Source: Artemisia argyi
Taxonomy: Eukaryota > Streptophyta > Magnoliopsida > Asterales > Asteraceae
Direction of reading: 5' to 3'
DNA: 64,000 bases
Assembly: GCA_030686995.1 (NCBI GenBank)
Contig: CM060687.1
Coordinates: 171,101,090-171,165,089 of the forward strand
The first letter of the stretch is position 1; each line of letters starts with the position of its first letter. The notes under the pieces were generated by a model. It made no database searches. It had not been told where the DNA came from and saw only the letters and a list, made by a program, of their open reading frames with translations. The translations under genes and the position numbers were made by a program. Below are positions 1 through 10,193 of this stretch, one piece after another.

Positions 1-1033
1 TTCTGAGGGTTTTTCTAGGGGTATCTTACTCTAAAAATGAGAGTAACAAAGGGTTTATACGGGGGTTAACTAACCAGTGTAGTTAGCTAATAAACATAAC
101 ATATTTAGGCTATTTGGTGTAATCCTAGAAATTTACCGAGTTAGAAAAGTCATTCCTATAACAATTACGCTCATTATGGTGGATTCAAATAGTATGCGAG
201 CCAAGTTCTAAAGTTTACTAGTCACACGCACAAAAAATATTTTAGCAAATAAAGTTATGTGTGCGGTTATGTAACTTAGATTAAACAAAAATATGCTAAA
301 ATTTTTTCATTTTGATATAGTAAGTACAGATTAAGCATATTTTTAAAATTTTAGGACAAGTAAGCGTTCTAATTCTCCATCCCCCCACTTAAGTTGAACA
401 ACGTCCTCGTTGTTTCTAATAAAGATTAAAAACAAGGAAATAAAAAGAATTAGAATGGAAAACTCCCCTGAGATTTGCTCGGTATGATCCTCCATTATGC
501 ATTTGTAACCAAAATCTACTTTCTTGTGGGCGAAAAAGCGTTCAAGCCTCCATGAATGACGTCTCCACAGAAAGTACAGAAATGTATATATACCCTCATT
601 TAAATAACACACCTATATTAAGAAAGTAACAACTTGCACCTAATTCATTAGTAGTTACCAAAAATAAAACCTAAAAAATAAAAAAATCTGGAAATCATCA
701 GGTCAGTCGATACGCCGCATCTATAGGATGAGATGCGCCGTATTGAGCCTGGAATAAGTACGAATCAGAAAATCAGATGCGTCACATCCTTAACCAGGGA
801 TGCGTCGCATTAAATAAACTGATAGAATGTTTTAAAGTTTGAAAATAAAATGCAGAAAATAAAAGATATGATCTGTTCAGTTGATACACCGCATCTATAA
901 GATGAGATGCGATGCATCTACTGTAGATCTAACAGACTCGACACAGAAAAATAGTAAATGATAAATCCGGGTTGTCTCCAGGTGAGCACTTTTATTTATT
1001 CCGAAGTCTTCAAGTTAGACTCACATTCAGCTC
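1..1033 (-). other. 3' non-coding tract of element C
   Basis: It lies between the stop of the dead-protease ORF (1034) and the window edge. It holds a cluster of C-family words at 697-925 and a purine-rich tract (minus strand AAGTGGGGGGATGG, about 376-390) resembling a polypurine tract. The C LTR is not reached; in D and E a similar tract lies over 1 kb before the LTR, so the C 3' LTR is probably outside the window. A short minus-strand open frame (343-612) crosses the tract but is not credible as a gene. Confidence 0.5.
697..925. repeat. C-family dyad-word cluster, 3' region
   Basis: Several copies of GATACGCCGCATC, GATGCGCCGTAT, GATGCGTCGCAT and relatives occur in pairs about 20-30 bp apart. 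The same words fill the leader (37655-38150) and the LTR (39273-39606, 48099-48115) of this element. Confidence 0.65.
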
Positions 1034-1333
1034 TTATTTTGCATCATTAACGTCCAAATGCCACTTCATAATATACTTCAAGTTAGACTCACGTTCAGGT
1101 CCCAATTTCAACACTCCTTCGTAGAATCCCTTCATCTTTTGATATGGATACTTGATCCCATTCTGTTCGTCTTTATCATCTACATTAAGAAATGGTGAAA
1201 ATTTGTAGCAATATTTGTTAGTGGCATGTTTAAAGCTTGGGTGAGTGCGAGGCATCATAAAAGTAATAATGTCGCTTCCACTTTGAAAGGTGATTCTTCC
1301 TTCAAATATTTTGGTATTAATAGTGATTTCCCT
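1034..1333 (-). pseudogene. Element C dead-protease ORF, C-terminal part
   Basis: Continuation of the ORF at 19418-20109, separated from it by element A. The frame carries straight across the AGGGA target duplication (minus strand). It encodes about 100 residues ending at a stop at 1034. The region has a D-I-I-T-F-M-M-P stretch and a Y-x-K-M-K-G-F-Y-E-G-V-L-K-L-G-P segment. These align by eye with D-S-I-T-Y-R-M-P and Y-Y-K-D-C-L-A-L-G in the protein of element E. No enzymatic motif is visible. The family seems common in Asteraceae repeats (recollection, not searched). Confidence 0.65.
1329..1333. repeat. Target-site duplication of element A, left (TCCCT)
   Basis: TCCCT directly precedes the TGTTAGG end of the left LTR and recurs at 19413-19417 directly after the right LTR. 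Confidence 0.95.
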
Positions 1334-1678
1334 TGTTAGGTCACCATTTATGTAAACACAAGTATGATTGATGAAGAAATAAGATGAGAATGAGAGGTGG
1401 TTGATTAAGAGATAATATGAAAGGTGAGAGTGCAAGAGTTTCTCTAAGATAATCAATTAACCAACAACATAAAATGTAACATAAGGTTTCTATTTATAAG
1501 GGAGGAGCTAGGGCAACACTCCCTTCCTCCCTTATCCTTTCATACGTGGGCTTTCAAGGCCTCATGGGCTTTTACATGTTGCCCATTAACTAAACAATAA
1601 TCATAAATAATACTAAAGCAACCTATTACAAAATGTAATGACCGAGACTTGACTAAATACTAAAGTATGATCCCAACA
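1334..1678 (-). repeat. Element A 3' LTR
   Basis: 345 bp with ends TGTT...AACA, matching 19068-19412 base for base by eye. It holds TATAAATA on the minus strand (1491-1498). Confidence 0.95.
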
Positions 1679-1688
1679 ATCTCCCCCT
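1679..1688 (-). other. Element A polypurine tract
   Basis: Minus strand AGGGGGAGAT abuts the TG of the 3' LTR, the expected plus-strand primer position. Confidence 0.85.
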
Positions 1689-3963
1689 AAGGGTCGGTCA
1701 TCACGGTTGCTCGACGTCTTCATCTTTGTCGTTCACTTGTGACATGTAAAACTCTAGACGTCTTCAAAAATTGGTTGAATGATAATGAATATACTTTGCT
1801 CTTTGTCTTTGTTCTTTGGTGATGATGTAGTGATTCGGTTATGAAGTTGTCTGCCGTTCGACACTCCTGCGTCTGTGGTGGTTGTCCGCCATTCCAACAT
1901 ACTTATACACCTTTAGACTTAAGACTTTCAAGTACAAGAAGTTCCTTTTCATGCTTCGAGATCTTTGTCTTTATACTTTGTAGATTCTTCTTATTGGTGT
2001 AGAATCTTTCTTTGAACTTTGTGTTACTTAAGATCTTTGGAGGAGTTTTCTTTGACTTCAAGATGTATGTATGAGCATGTTGGAATCTACCATCAAGGAA
2101 GTGAGGTACCTGCGAGTAAACAGTTAGCAATAAAATAACCGGTACTTACGGATAAGGAATTAGAGCTCATCAACAGCATATTGTGAAGACTCCTTCTAAT
2201 CCTTATCCAGGCCGTTCCCATATCAGATACTCCCGAAGGAGCTTACGAGACCTACTAAGTAGCTCAATGACTGGGTGAGTCGCTGGGGATCACTCCACGA
2301 CTGTAGACCGCTATGGAACCACCGCAAACACTAAGCGTAACCCTTGTGGGGTTACCGAAGTGACCTGCTGTCAGGGCTGTTTGATGTTGACCCTGGCAGG
2401 ATTTCCGTTCAATCATTGAGAAATACATAAGTAATCCTCTCATAAACGTTCTCGGCAGATTGCTAAGATCTGCGAAGGACTCGATAATTTACAGCTGGTG
2501 TCCATTGATGTAGAACACCAGTTGTAGAAATACTAAGTGTTCCTAAGAGGTATTTGATGTATCTCGAGGCTCTAGACTCTATAAGTGCACACCTAGGTTT
2601 CCTATGCGGAGACTGGGGAGGTGTCTCCTGCTTCAATATCAACCGTCTCTAAGAGATAGGTCGATAGATTACGCGGGATCCCCGTGAGAATGAAACAAGT
2701 TCTTTTAAGAGAACTTGAGTGGTTAAGAAGGTTTAGTGCATTGCGTCACTGGGTCCATGACGACTTAATCTTCAATACCGGTGTTGTCTTTTGCAACAGC
2801 CAGTAGCGTACGTATTGAACCCGGTGTCTGCCCTAAGGTTGAACATATGGAGGGCTATTTCTTTTCACCCTTTACTTTACTTTTCTTTTTAATTCTTCAA
2901 CTCCTTCTTTCCCTTTCATTCATTTCTCCTTTTTCGTATCATACCTAAGGACTTCTAATTCTAACTATGGGAGATGTCCTTGGGTAGATCCCTCCGGCTC
3001 TGGCGGATCATAGGACGGATATTCCTATCTTAATCACCTTATAACTCTGACAGTAGCCAAGAAACCTTTGATTGAAAATCTCTCAAAGTGTTTGTGATAA
3101 TCAAATATTTTTGGTTAACACTTTGAGAGTTTTGCGTACACTTTTGAAGGGCTCCCCCTGCACATGTGCTCATAAGTGTTTAATAAATTTGCACATGCGG
3201 GAGGAGCAAGCACTTTTGAATTGATCCACTTTTCGTGAACTAGACCGATTCGAGACACGCTTACATCACTAGTTAAACTAGCTTGAAGTTATTACCCGGC
3301 CTGGTCAAGTCCACAGAAAGTTTCTCGAGACGGTACATTTCTACTAAGACTAATCCTTTTCGAGACACGCTTACGTGGTTAGATAAAGAGATACATTGTC
3401 AGCTTTTAGGTGACAACTAGCTCTAGTATCTAACTTGATGTTATTACCCGTCGAGGATAAGTCTTTTCGATATTACTAACATTAATTGCCTCGTCAATTC
3501 CTGGGTTAAAACTGAGTCTAGCTCGCACATGATACAACTTTTAAGCATTGACTTCGTATATTTTAATCACTTTTTCATTTTCTCCCCCTCAAAAATAGCA
3601 TATAAAATGATGTTTTTGATAATCTTTTAGATTAAAATATGCCTTTTGAGTCTTACGGGGAGATTCACCAAGAACATTTGATTTTTAAGCAAAGTATTTT
3701 GTTTTGACAAGTGCTCCCCCTCAACAAGTGATTAGGTCTTATTGAGGTGAAATACTTGTCCTTTTGAGCAGAATTATGAAAAATCATAAATGTTTGATTA
3801 ATTCTACTCAAAAGTAAGAAGCCTTCGCTCCTTATATCAGGATTGAGGCACTGATGCGTACCTCAGGGTCCTTTCTTTACAAGATCGGGTTGTACACTGA
3901 TATGCGTGCACAAACCATTGTGAAGTAAATTATTGACAAATCAAATCAAATTCTTACAATGAT
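1689..3963 (-). other. Element A long 3' non-coding region
   Basis: About 2.3 kb between the last ORF and the polypurine tract. It contains three further exact AGGGGGAG tracts on the sense strand (3152-3159, 3582-3589, 3714-3721). A short repeat TCGAGACACGCTTAC occurs near 3250 and 3360. No credible gene; a 75-codon frame at 1903-2130 has no recognisable domain. Confidence 0.6.
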
Positions 3964-5913
3964 CTACCAATCAGGCCTCTGAAATGTCAGCACCGGAAAT
4001 TTGGATCTGCCTCCCACATAACTCTCCAACCTTCGGAACTGATCCCTGCGCTTCAATCTGTTCTCAATCCTTAAGATGAATCTGCGAGCATCCCGGGCTT
4101 CATTGGTGTTCCACCTTTTGGATTTTCCTAGTTCAATGTCATTGACTCTGCCTTTGATCCCATCTCTGACGAACTTAAGAGTTTCATCACAGAACTTATG
4201 AATTTCTTCATAACCCATAAAGCAGTTGCGACCGTTTACACTTCGGTAGGTGAACCCAAATGGTCGTCTGATCAAGGAGTATTGAGGTAGATGTTGAAGG
4301 TCGGGGATGTCAAACAGGTTTGGTTTGGTGAGATTGAGCTTCTTCTGGTAACTTTCCACTCCTAACTGAAGATCTTCGACTCTTTCTCTAACGACTATCT
4401 GCCTGATGAAGATGAGTAGAGCTTGGATGAAGGCAAGTTGCATCTTTTTGGGCAAGCCACAGAGTTTTCCTTGAACTTTGAGCAAGTACATGTCTTCAAT
4501 GTCGTTGAGACGTAGTCGTGGAAAGTCAGACTCGAAAATATCGTACTCCTTTTCATCAAATCTTTTAAGTGTGATTTTGCTTAGGAAGGGGTACCCAAAG
4601 TGAGTGACAGTTGAAATAAATTGAATCGAGATGATCTTCAAATCACTTTCTACTTCACCCATCATTTGGTTAAGTCTGCAGCTTCGATAGTATTGTGCCC
4701 GGTTGTCTGGCCAGTGATGAATACCATAAAGTGCATTCCGGTCATATTCAACAATTTTGTCGACGAATAGTGCTGAAGCTTCTTCTTCGATGGCATTGTT
4801 GAGATATCGAGCTGCAGGGAGAAAGGCGAGTGAGGTAACGTACTTCTTTTCGATCTTGCTGCCAAGTCTCAGAAATTCCAAGTCTGTGTTGTAGAAGAAC
4901 TTGTACGGGATCTTTGGTTCCTTAGGCTTCCCAATCATTGGTAGTGGTTTGGACCAGTCAGTAATGTAAGGTGCGGTTTTCTTTGTGACCGGATCGACAT
5001 ATGATTCAGGATTGATCCAGTCAATATTGCTTGACATAGCTCGAGCAATATTTTCCAGATGGTATTCGAGCTCGATTGAGTTGGCAGACCTATCTTTCAG
5101 AAGATTGAAAGCATCATTTTTTATTCTTCGCAGCTCTTTCTTATTCATCTTTTTCATTTTAAACTTTTGCTGAATCATTTGAGCATATTCCACTGTTCGA
5201 CCATCTTGAGGTTCATGATTGTCTTCCAGTGGTGGTTGCGAACTGATCATCTTCTCAAACCAGGAGTATTCGGCACAATTGTCTTGGTCTAGCCAGTTAA
5301 GGACGGTTTTGGGTTTCTTTGGTTCGGTGCCTTTAGGTGAAGTGTCCGGTTGGGGTTGATGTTGCTTTCCTTTCTTTACTTTCTTCTCCTTCTTAGGAGA
5401 CGGTTCTGGAACTTCATCGGGTTGAGGTATGTCGTCACCACCGGTGTATACGAAATGGTCGTGTGCCTTGGGAGCAGAACTTGATGCTTTCGGTTGTTGT
5501 GAGGAAGTTGTTGTGGTAGGAGGGATTACCGGTGATTTGTGCTGAGATGAGGGTCCTTCGGCTTGTTTCTGTTTCTTTGCCTGAGAATTAGGATCCTTGT
5601 CTTCATCATCTCTTTGACGTTTCAGCTTATCAGCCTCTGTGCTGCAAGACTCTTTGTTCATTTTGTCTTTCAGTGCTTCTAGGACTTTTGCTTCTTCAGG
5701 AGTCAAGGTGAACTGGTTTGCAAGCTTTTCGAGGAGTTGAGCTTCCAAATCATCCAGAGAAAGTCCTAGTAGAGGAGTAGTAGACTTGTCGGCACGAAGA
5801 GTGAAGGTTGTTGATCGGATAACTTTCTTTACTGCTTGCTCAGCGAACTTGGTGAGTTCGTCTCTCATTGGTGCCAGTAGATCTTTCAGCTCAGCCACTA
5901 AGTGTTGTGCCAT
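3964..5913 (-). CDS. Element A ORF3: retrotransposon accessory protein, 649 aa
   Basis: Function unknown. The N-terminus (about 1-90) is predicted helical with leucine-rich stretches, followed by a Lys/Pro/Gln/Ser-rich, probably disordered linker to about residue 205. A C-terminal globular domain covers about 330-649. The motif LGVESYQKKLNLTKP lies at about residues 516-531. I recall it, with a following basic tail and a VGGR-like ending, from many Asteraceae proteins annotated as transposon-related; this was not checked. No signal peptide or membrane segment is visible, so an envelope role is unsupported despite the position after pol. Its ATG lies 10 nt after the ORF2 stop in another frame, with T at -3 and G at +4. 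That suggests downstream reinitiation or a spliced message. Confidence 0.85.
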   Translation of the reverse strand: MAQHLVAELKDLLAPMRDELTKFAEQAVKKVIRSTTFTLRADKSTTPLLGLSLDDLEAQLLEKLANQFTLTPEEAKVLEALKDKMNKESCSTEADKLKRQRDDEDKDPNSQAKKQKQAEGPSSQHKSPVIPPTTTTSSQQPKASSSAPKAHDHFVYTGGDDIPQPDEVPEPSPKKEKKVKKGKQHQPQPDTSPKGTEPKKPKTVLNWLDQDNCAEYSWFEKMISSQPPLEDNHEPQDGRTVEYAQMIQQKFKMKKMNKKELRRIKNDAFNLLKDRSANSIELEYHLENIARAMSSNIDWINPESYVDPVTKKTAPYITDWSKPLPMIGKPKEPKIPYKFFYNTDLEFLRLGSKIEKKYVTSLAFLPAARYLNNAIEEEASALFVDKIVEYDRNALYGIHHWPDNRAQYYRSCRLNQMMGEVESDLKIISIQFISTVTHFGYPFLSKITLKRFDEKEYDIFESDFPRLRLNDIEDMYLLKVQGKLCGLPKKMQLAFIQALLIFIRQIVVRERVEDLQLGVESYQKKLNLTKPNLFDIPDLQHLPQYSLIRRPFGFTYRSVNGRNCFMGYEEIHKFCDETLKFVRDGIKGRVNDIELGKSKRWNTNEARDARRFILRIENRLKRRDQFRRLESYVGGRSKFPVLTFQRPDW

Positions 5914-5923
5914 GTATTCGAGT

Positions 5924-8215
5924 TCAGTCTTTAGCTAAGAAAATGTCAACCTTATCTTGTGGCTCTTTGACGTTCGAGTTCAGCTTAGATAGTTCAGCAA
6001 CCTGGGTTGCAAGTGTAGCAACCTGATCTTCAAGTTTGCTTCTCTTCTTCTCATGTACCCTCTTGAAAGCTGACTTGAGTAACTTAGATGCAGCAGAGGC
6101 TTTGGAGCTCGGTTTCTTGATTGATTTGTCACGTGTTGATTCAGATGGAGGAGGTGATGACTGTGATGATTCAATAATGGTGGTTGTGTCTTTGACATCT
6201 CCTTTCTGTGGTTCGGGTTGTACAACTTCTTTGACTCTAGCTGCTTCTTCTTTCAACCGTTGTTCTTCTGCAAGTTTATCAGCTTCGGCTTTAAGCTTAA
6301 GCTCTTCAGCAAGCCTGGCTTCTTCTTCCTCCTTTAGCTTATCTTCAGCCAGCTTATCAGCTTCGGCTTTAAGCCTTAGTTCTTCAGCCAGTCTGGCTTC
6401 TTCTTCCTTCTTAGACTTTTCTTCAGCCAGTTTGGCTGCCTCCTCTGCTTTCCTGCTTTCTTCCATTCTGATTGTTTCTTCCAGTTTAGTTTGAGCAATC
6501 TCTTCAAGTCTGGCCTCTTCAGCTTCTTGTTTTCTTTTCAGTTCTTCTTCCTGAGCCCGTTCTCTACGCTCCATTTCTTCCATAGACATAAGTCTTGGAG
6601 CATCGGTATCCATAGGATCTTCCTCTTCTTCCTCTTCCATAGTCATTTCAATATCGGTGGGAGTTACTGAGGGATTATCATAAGCAACTAAGTCTGAGGA
6701 GATTCCTGTGGTAGGCTCAGGAATGCTGCTTGAGCCCCCAGCTTCGGTGGTCTGAGAGAACACTGGAGGTGGAGGCATATCAGCATTGAATGCATCAATT
6801 CGGCTATGGAGGAGACCCAGATTGAGAGCCCTTTCATTTTCTTCTTCGATTGAAGGGTCTTCAGGCTCTTGTACAGCTGAAACTGGTTCCTTCATCTTTT
6901 CCCTTCTAAACCTTTCTTCTTCTAGCATCGTCTGAGCTTTAGTGAATGGTCTTTGAGTGAGATATGTTGGATATACGGCATTGTCAGCAAACTCATCAAT
7001 GTTTTTATCCCAATCGATGTCATCAAGATTCTCATCTTCCTCAATATTAGCATAGGCTTCACTATACTGAGGACCTTCGTCGGATTCAGTACGTTCGGAG
7101 TCCGATGGCTTAGGAGAGGATTGAGGAGGGGGAAACCACCCAGGTTCGGGAATAGTAGCGGGTTGTTTGGTAGGAATTCTTCTCTTTGGAGTACCCTTCT
7201 TCTTCTTAGACTGAGTGGAACTGCCGGAGCTCCCAGTCTTACTATCTTTCTTACCCTTCTTATGCATGAACGGGGGTAGAACATCTTCGTCCAGAAATCC
7301 AACTTTATTTGCTTCGAGAGCTTGAATGTAGTACTTGTAGTTATTGCATTCTTGAACCTTCTTAGTAAGAAGACAATCAGGAAGTTTCTTTCCTTGTTTC
7401 CTTGTACTAGTATCCATTCTCTTGATGACCTTAAGTGTGTCCTCATTCTTGTATGTGTGCTGAAACTCATCATTCAGTCGTTGAGGTATGTCATCATATT
7501 CATGGATGAAGCTTGCAATGAGAAGTTTGGTGAAACGGACGAAAGGAATATTGGTCGTCTTGCGGTGTATGTGCCACACAATGTCTTCCCAGATAATGCT
7601 GGCATAATCAACCTTCTTGACATTAGCAATAGCCCAGAATAGCTTGAGATGTTGGAGCTTAGGGTGTTCATGACCTGTGTCTCTGCCAGATAGTGACTTG
7701 GAAATTATGATGTAGAGAGTTCTCCAAGGCTGTGGAAGAAATCTGATATTGACCCTAGAGTGCCTAGTAATGACCCCTTCAAACTCATCATACCCAATAT
7801 CTCTCAGCCATTCTATCAATTCTTCTTCAGTGGGAACTTGGTCATACTCTTCATTCGGTTCAAGTTCGGGAAGTCCAAGAGCACTACGGAGAAGATCCTT
7901 GTCGACCGTGACTTGTCTCATGTGAAGCGTACAAGTAAAGGACTCTTCCAGGAGGTCCAGGTGGATTGTGTGCCAAAACTGATGTATGTAGAAGCATGCC
8001 ACTGCAGCAGATTTGGTGAGTAGAACTTTGCACGGGTGATAGATGAGAGCATCAACTGCAACAAGGCAAGAAGACTCATTGCATGTAAGTTTGTTGAAGT
8101 TGACTCTCAGGTTGTTCCTTCCTATCTTTCTGGAGTAGTTCTCAGGAAAGGTGTCTTCCCATGCACGTAAGGGTTCAGGCACTGGTACGTGTGGAATGTC
8201 GTTGTGTTCTGCCAT
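5924..8215 (-). CDS. Element A ORF2: retrotransposon accessory protein with coiled coil, 763 aa
   Basis: Function unknown. Residues 1 to about 265 form a globular domain with F-W-H-T at about 80 and a following helical region. It resembles the plant-transposon-protein domain found in Asteraceae copia elements (recollection). A Ser/Lys/Pro linker follows (about 310-380), then acidic sequence. A Glu/Lys/Ala coiled coil at about 555-680 contains two near-copies of an E-E-A-R-L-A-E-E-L-x-L-K-A-E-A-D-K-L-A-E unit. A second short leucine-heptad segment ends the protein. No membrane segment or signal peptide is seen. The minus strand reads CTATTCAG just before the ATG, a possible splice acceptor for a subgenomic message. 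A cluster of TTACGCGTAA words lies 260-790 bp upstream. Confidence 0.85.
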   Translation of the reverse strand: MAEHNDIPHVPVPEPLRAWEDTFPENYSRKIGRNNLRVNFNKLTCNESSCLVAVDALIYHPCKVLLTKSAAVACFYIHQFWHTIHLDLLEESFTCTLHMRQVTVDKDLLRSALGLPELEPNEEYDQVPTEEELIEWLRDIGYDEFEGVITRHSRVNIRFLPQPWRTLYIIISKSLSGRDTGHEHPKLQHLKLFWAIANVKKVDYASIIWEDIVWHIHRKTTNIPFVRFTKLLIASFIHEYDDIPQRLNDEFQHTYKNEDTLKVIKRMDTSTRKQGKKLPDCLLTKKVQECNNYKYYIQALEANKVGFLDEDVLPPFMHKKGKKDSKTGSSGSSTQSKKKKGTPKRRIPTKQPATIPEPGWFPPPQSSPKPSDSERTESDEGPQYSEAYANIEEDENLDDIDWDKNIDEFADNAVYPTYLTQRPFTKAQTMLEEERFRREKMKEPVSAVQEPEDPSIEEENERALNLGLLHSRIDAFNADMPPPPVFSQTTEAGGSSSIPEPTTGISSDLVAYDNPSVTPTDIEMTMEEEEEEDPMDTDAPRLMSMEEMERRERAQEEELKRKQEAEEARLEEIAQTKLEETIRMEESRKAEEAAKLAEEKSKKEEEARLAEELRLKAEADKLAEDKLKEEEEARLAEELKLKAEADKLAEEQRLKEEAARVKEVVQPEPQKGDVKDTTTIIESSQSSPPPSESTRDKSIKKPSSKASAASKLLKSAFKRVHEKKRSKLEDQVATLATQVAELSKLNSNVKEPQDKVDIFLAKD

Positions 8216-8474
8216 CTGAATAGATCATAAACACACAAACATGGCAATTGTTGATGATGTTAGCATAGACATTCATTGAACATGTTTACATTTGGATGTT
8301 TGACATTGATCAGTGGGGGTTTGTGTGTGTGAAAACTTTTGATATGTGACAAACTTGAGTTATATTACTTGTTAGAAACATAAAACAATTCAGTTACAAC
8401 ATAAGTTTATCATTTACAACAAGTTACTCATTGGAAAAATTCCAACACTTAGAAAATTTTGGAATTTGACAAGT

Positions 8475-9001
8475 TTACGCGTAAGTAGTTGTCTTTACGC
8501 GTAACCTGACTTAAGCGTAAGTATAGAAATAATGCGTAAGTGCAAAATCTACGCGTAAGATGGAATATTACGCGTAAAGTGAAACTTACGCGTAAGATCA
8601 ATTTTACTCGTAAGATAAATCTTAGGCGTAAAAATTGAAGTTACGCGTAGGATTACCCTTAGGCGTAAATTGCAACTTATGCGTAGGTAATGACTTACGC
8701 GTAAGTTCTAGACTTATGCGTAAGGTCAGAACTTATGCGTAAGAACAATTTTATGCGTAAACTATGTCTTATCCAAGACACAATTTGTCCACGTGTCGAA
8801 TCTTACGCGTAAGATTCAATCTTACGCGTAGGATGAACATTTAACGCGTAAAGACGTCTTTTTCCAGAAATTCACCTTAGAAATTCGAGTTGTATGTTTC
8901 CTGAAAGTGCACAAACATTACCACTGATCAATAACACATCCAATACACTTAATACACATATTTTAGCGCGTAAACATGCAAAATGCAATTTAACGCGTAA
9001 A
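8475..9001. repeat. TTACGCGTAA dyad-word cluster upstream of ORF2
   Basis: About twenty-five irregularly spaced copies of TTACGCGTAA or one-to-two-base variants (TTATGCGTAA, TTAGGCGTAA, TTAACGCGTAA). Spacing varies from about 8 to 40 bp and the intervening sequence is unrelated. This is therefore neither a tandem satellite nor a CRISPR-like array. Confidence 0.85.
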
Positions 9002-9929
9002 CACGCATGAACTACAAATCACAACCTTAATCAACCATGAATCTGGGTTGAAATTAACATGGGGCAATTGATTCTAGCAACATAATGATCATATGGTTTA
9101 AGTATAAACACAAATCATCCACAAAATCACAAGATAGAATCTGCTTGTGACACACGAACCCTAAACCTTAGATTCAAGAACAAAACATGTTTAAAATCCA
9201 ATTAACCCATATTAAAATGATCCTAGGCATACACAAACACTATCCCCATCACTAATTACAATCCTAATGCTCAAACTCAAGAACCCCTAAATCATACGTA
9301 TGAACCCTAATATCAAACGTGATCGATTAGTGTTTCTGGGTGTGATTGGAGTTAAGAAACATGCTTATAACCATCTAATGACCATTTCCCATCTACTAAT
9401 TCAAACAAAACATCACATATTTCTGGGTTTGAATTCTACGCATAACTCAAAAGGCAAATTAATCGATTGTGATAGATAGAGCCGTTGGATTGTTATAAAA
9501 TTAAAAACCTTTGTTATAAATCATGATCAAAACATCATATCACTTACAGATTCAAGGATGGTGGATTAGATCAAGAGAATGTTTGTGAGTCGTTGATTGT
9601 GTAGGTGAGGGTAGTAAATGTGTTTGTCAGTGAAAGTTAATTGTGCGGTCAAACAAGGTTTTGACCAATAGTAACTTTAGTTTAACATATTGACACAGTT
9701 GGTCCCTTAACCTCACAAAACTTTTAATCCTAGTGCCTAACCATTTAAACACTTATTGTATTAGTATATTAACTCCAAAAAATTAGAAAAGAACAACTTG
9801 TCGTACTCCCCCTCGACCTTAGATCATGGTAAAATTAAATTGATTTTGATCAAGGAGAGTAACCCGAAATCCTTTTGAATCAACACTTAAAAAATGTATT
9901 TATTTTTTGCAAAAATGTAAATGTTTTTT

Positions 9930-9931
<2 letters not shown>

Positions 9932-9968
<37 letters not shown>
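9932..9968. repeat. Poly-T run
   Basis: 37 consecutive T on the plus strand (A on the element sense strand). Confidence 0.9.
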
Positions 9969-9969
<1 letters not shown>

Positions 9970-10193
9970 ATAAAATGCAAGTATAAAAGGTAAAATAATT
10001 TTTTTAGAAATTAAAATTGTTACTTTTCCTCCCCCTCAACACTAATTTTAAATGATTTAAGACTTTTTAGAAAAAAAATAGTGTTGAAAGAGTTTTACAC
10101 TTGCATTTTTTTTTTTTTTTTTTTCATTGGTTTTATATTTTTGTATTTTGTTTTTGGAAAAATATTTACACAGATAGTTTTGGTGTTTGACAA

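Larger units (their letters stand above)
8216..10193 (-). other. Element A non-coding spacer between pol and ORF2
   Basis: About 2 kb without a credible gene, between the RNase H stop and the ORF2 start. It contains the TTACGCGTAA cluster (8475-9001), two AGGGGGAG tracts on the sense strand (9806-9813, 10029-10036), a T-run (9932-9968) and another near 10105-10124. Its position suggests a leader or promoter for the ORF2/ORF3 block. Confidence 0.6.

Noticed and set aside
343..612. 89-codon minus-strand frame near the left end
   Set aside because: Crosses a polypurine-like tract and 3' non-coding DNA of element C; no domain.
1903..2130. 75-codon minus-strand frame in the 3' region of element A
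   Set aside because: Short, no recognised motif, and no support from position.
6036..6494. 152-codon plus-strand frame rich in Ser/Ala/Leu
   Set aside because: Antisense shadow of the Glu/Lys/Ala coiled coil of ORF2; low complexity explains the openness.
5924..8215. Envelope gene in the copia element
   Set aside because: No signal peptide, membrane helix or cleavage site visible in ORF2 or ORF3.
8475..9001. CRISPR-like appearance of short repeats with spacers
   Set aside because: Repeats are 10 bp, variable and irregularly spaced, in plant DNA, with no leader or cas genes.
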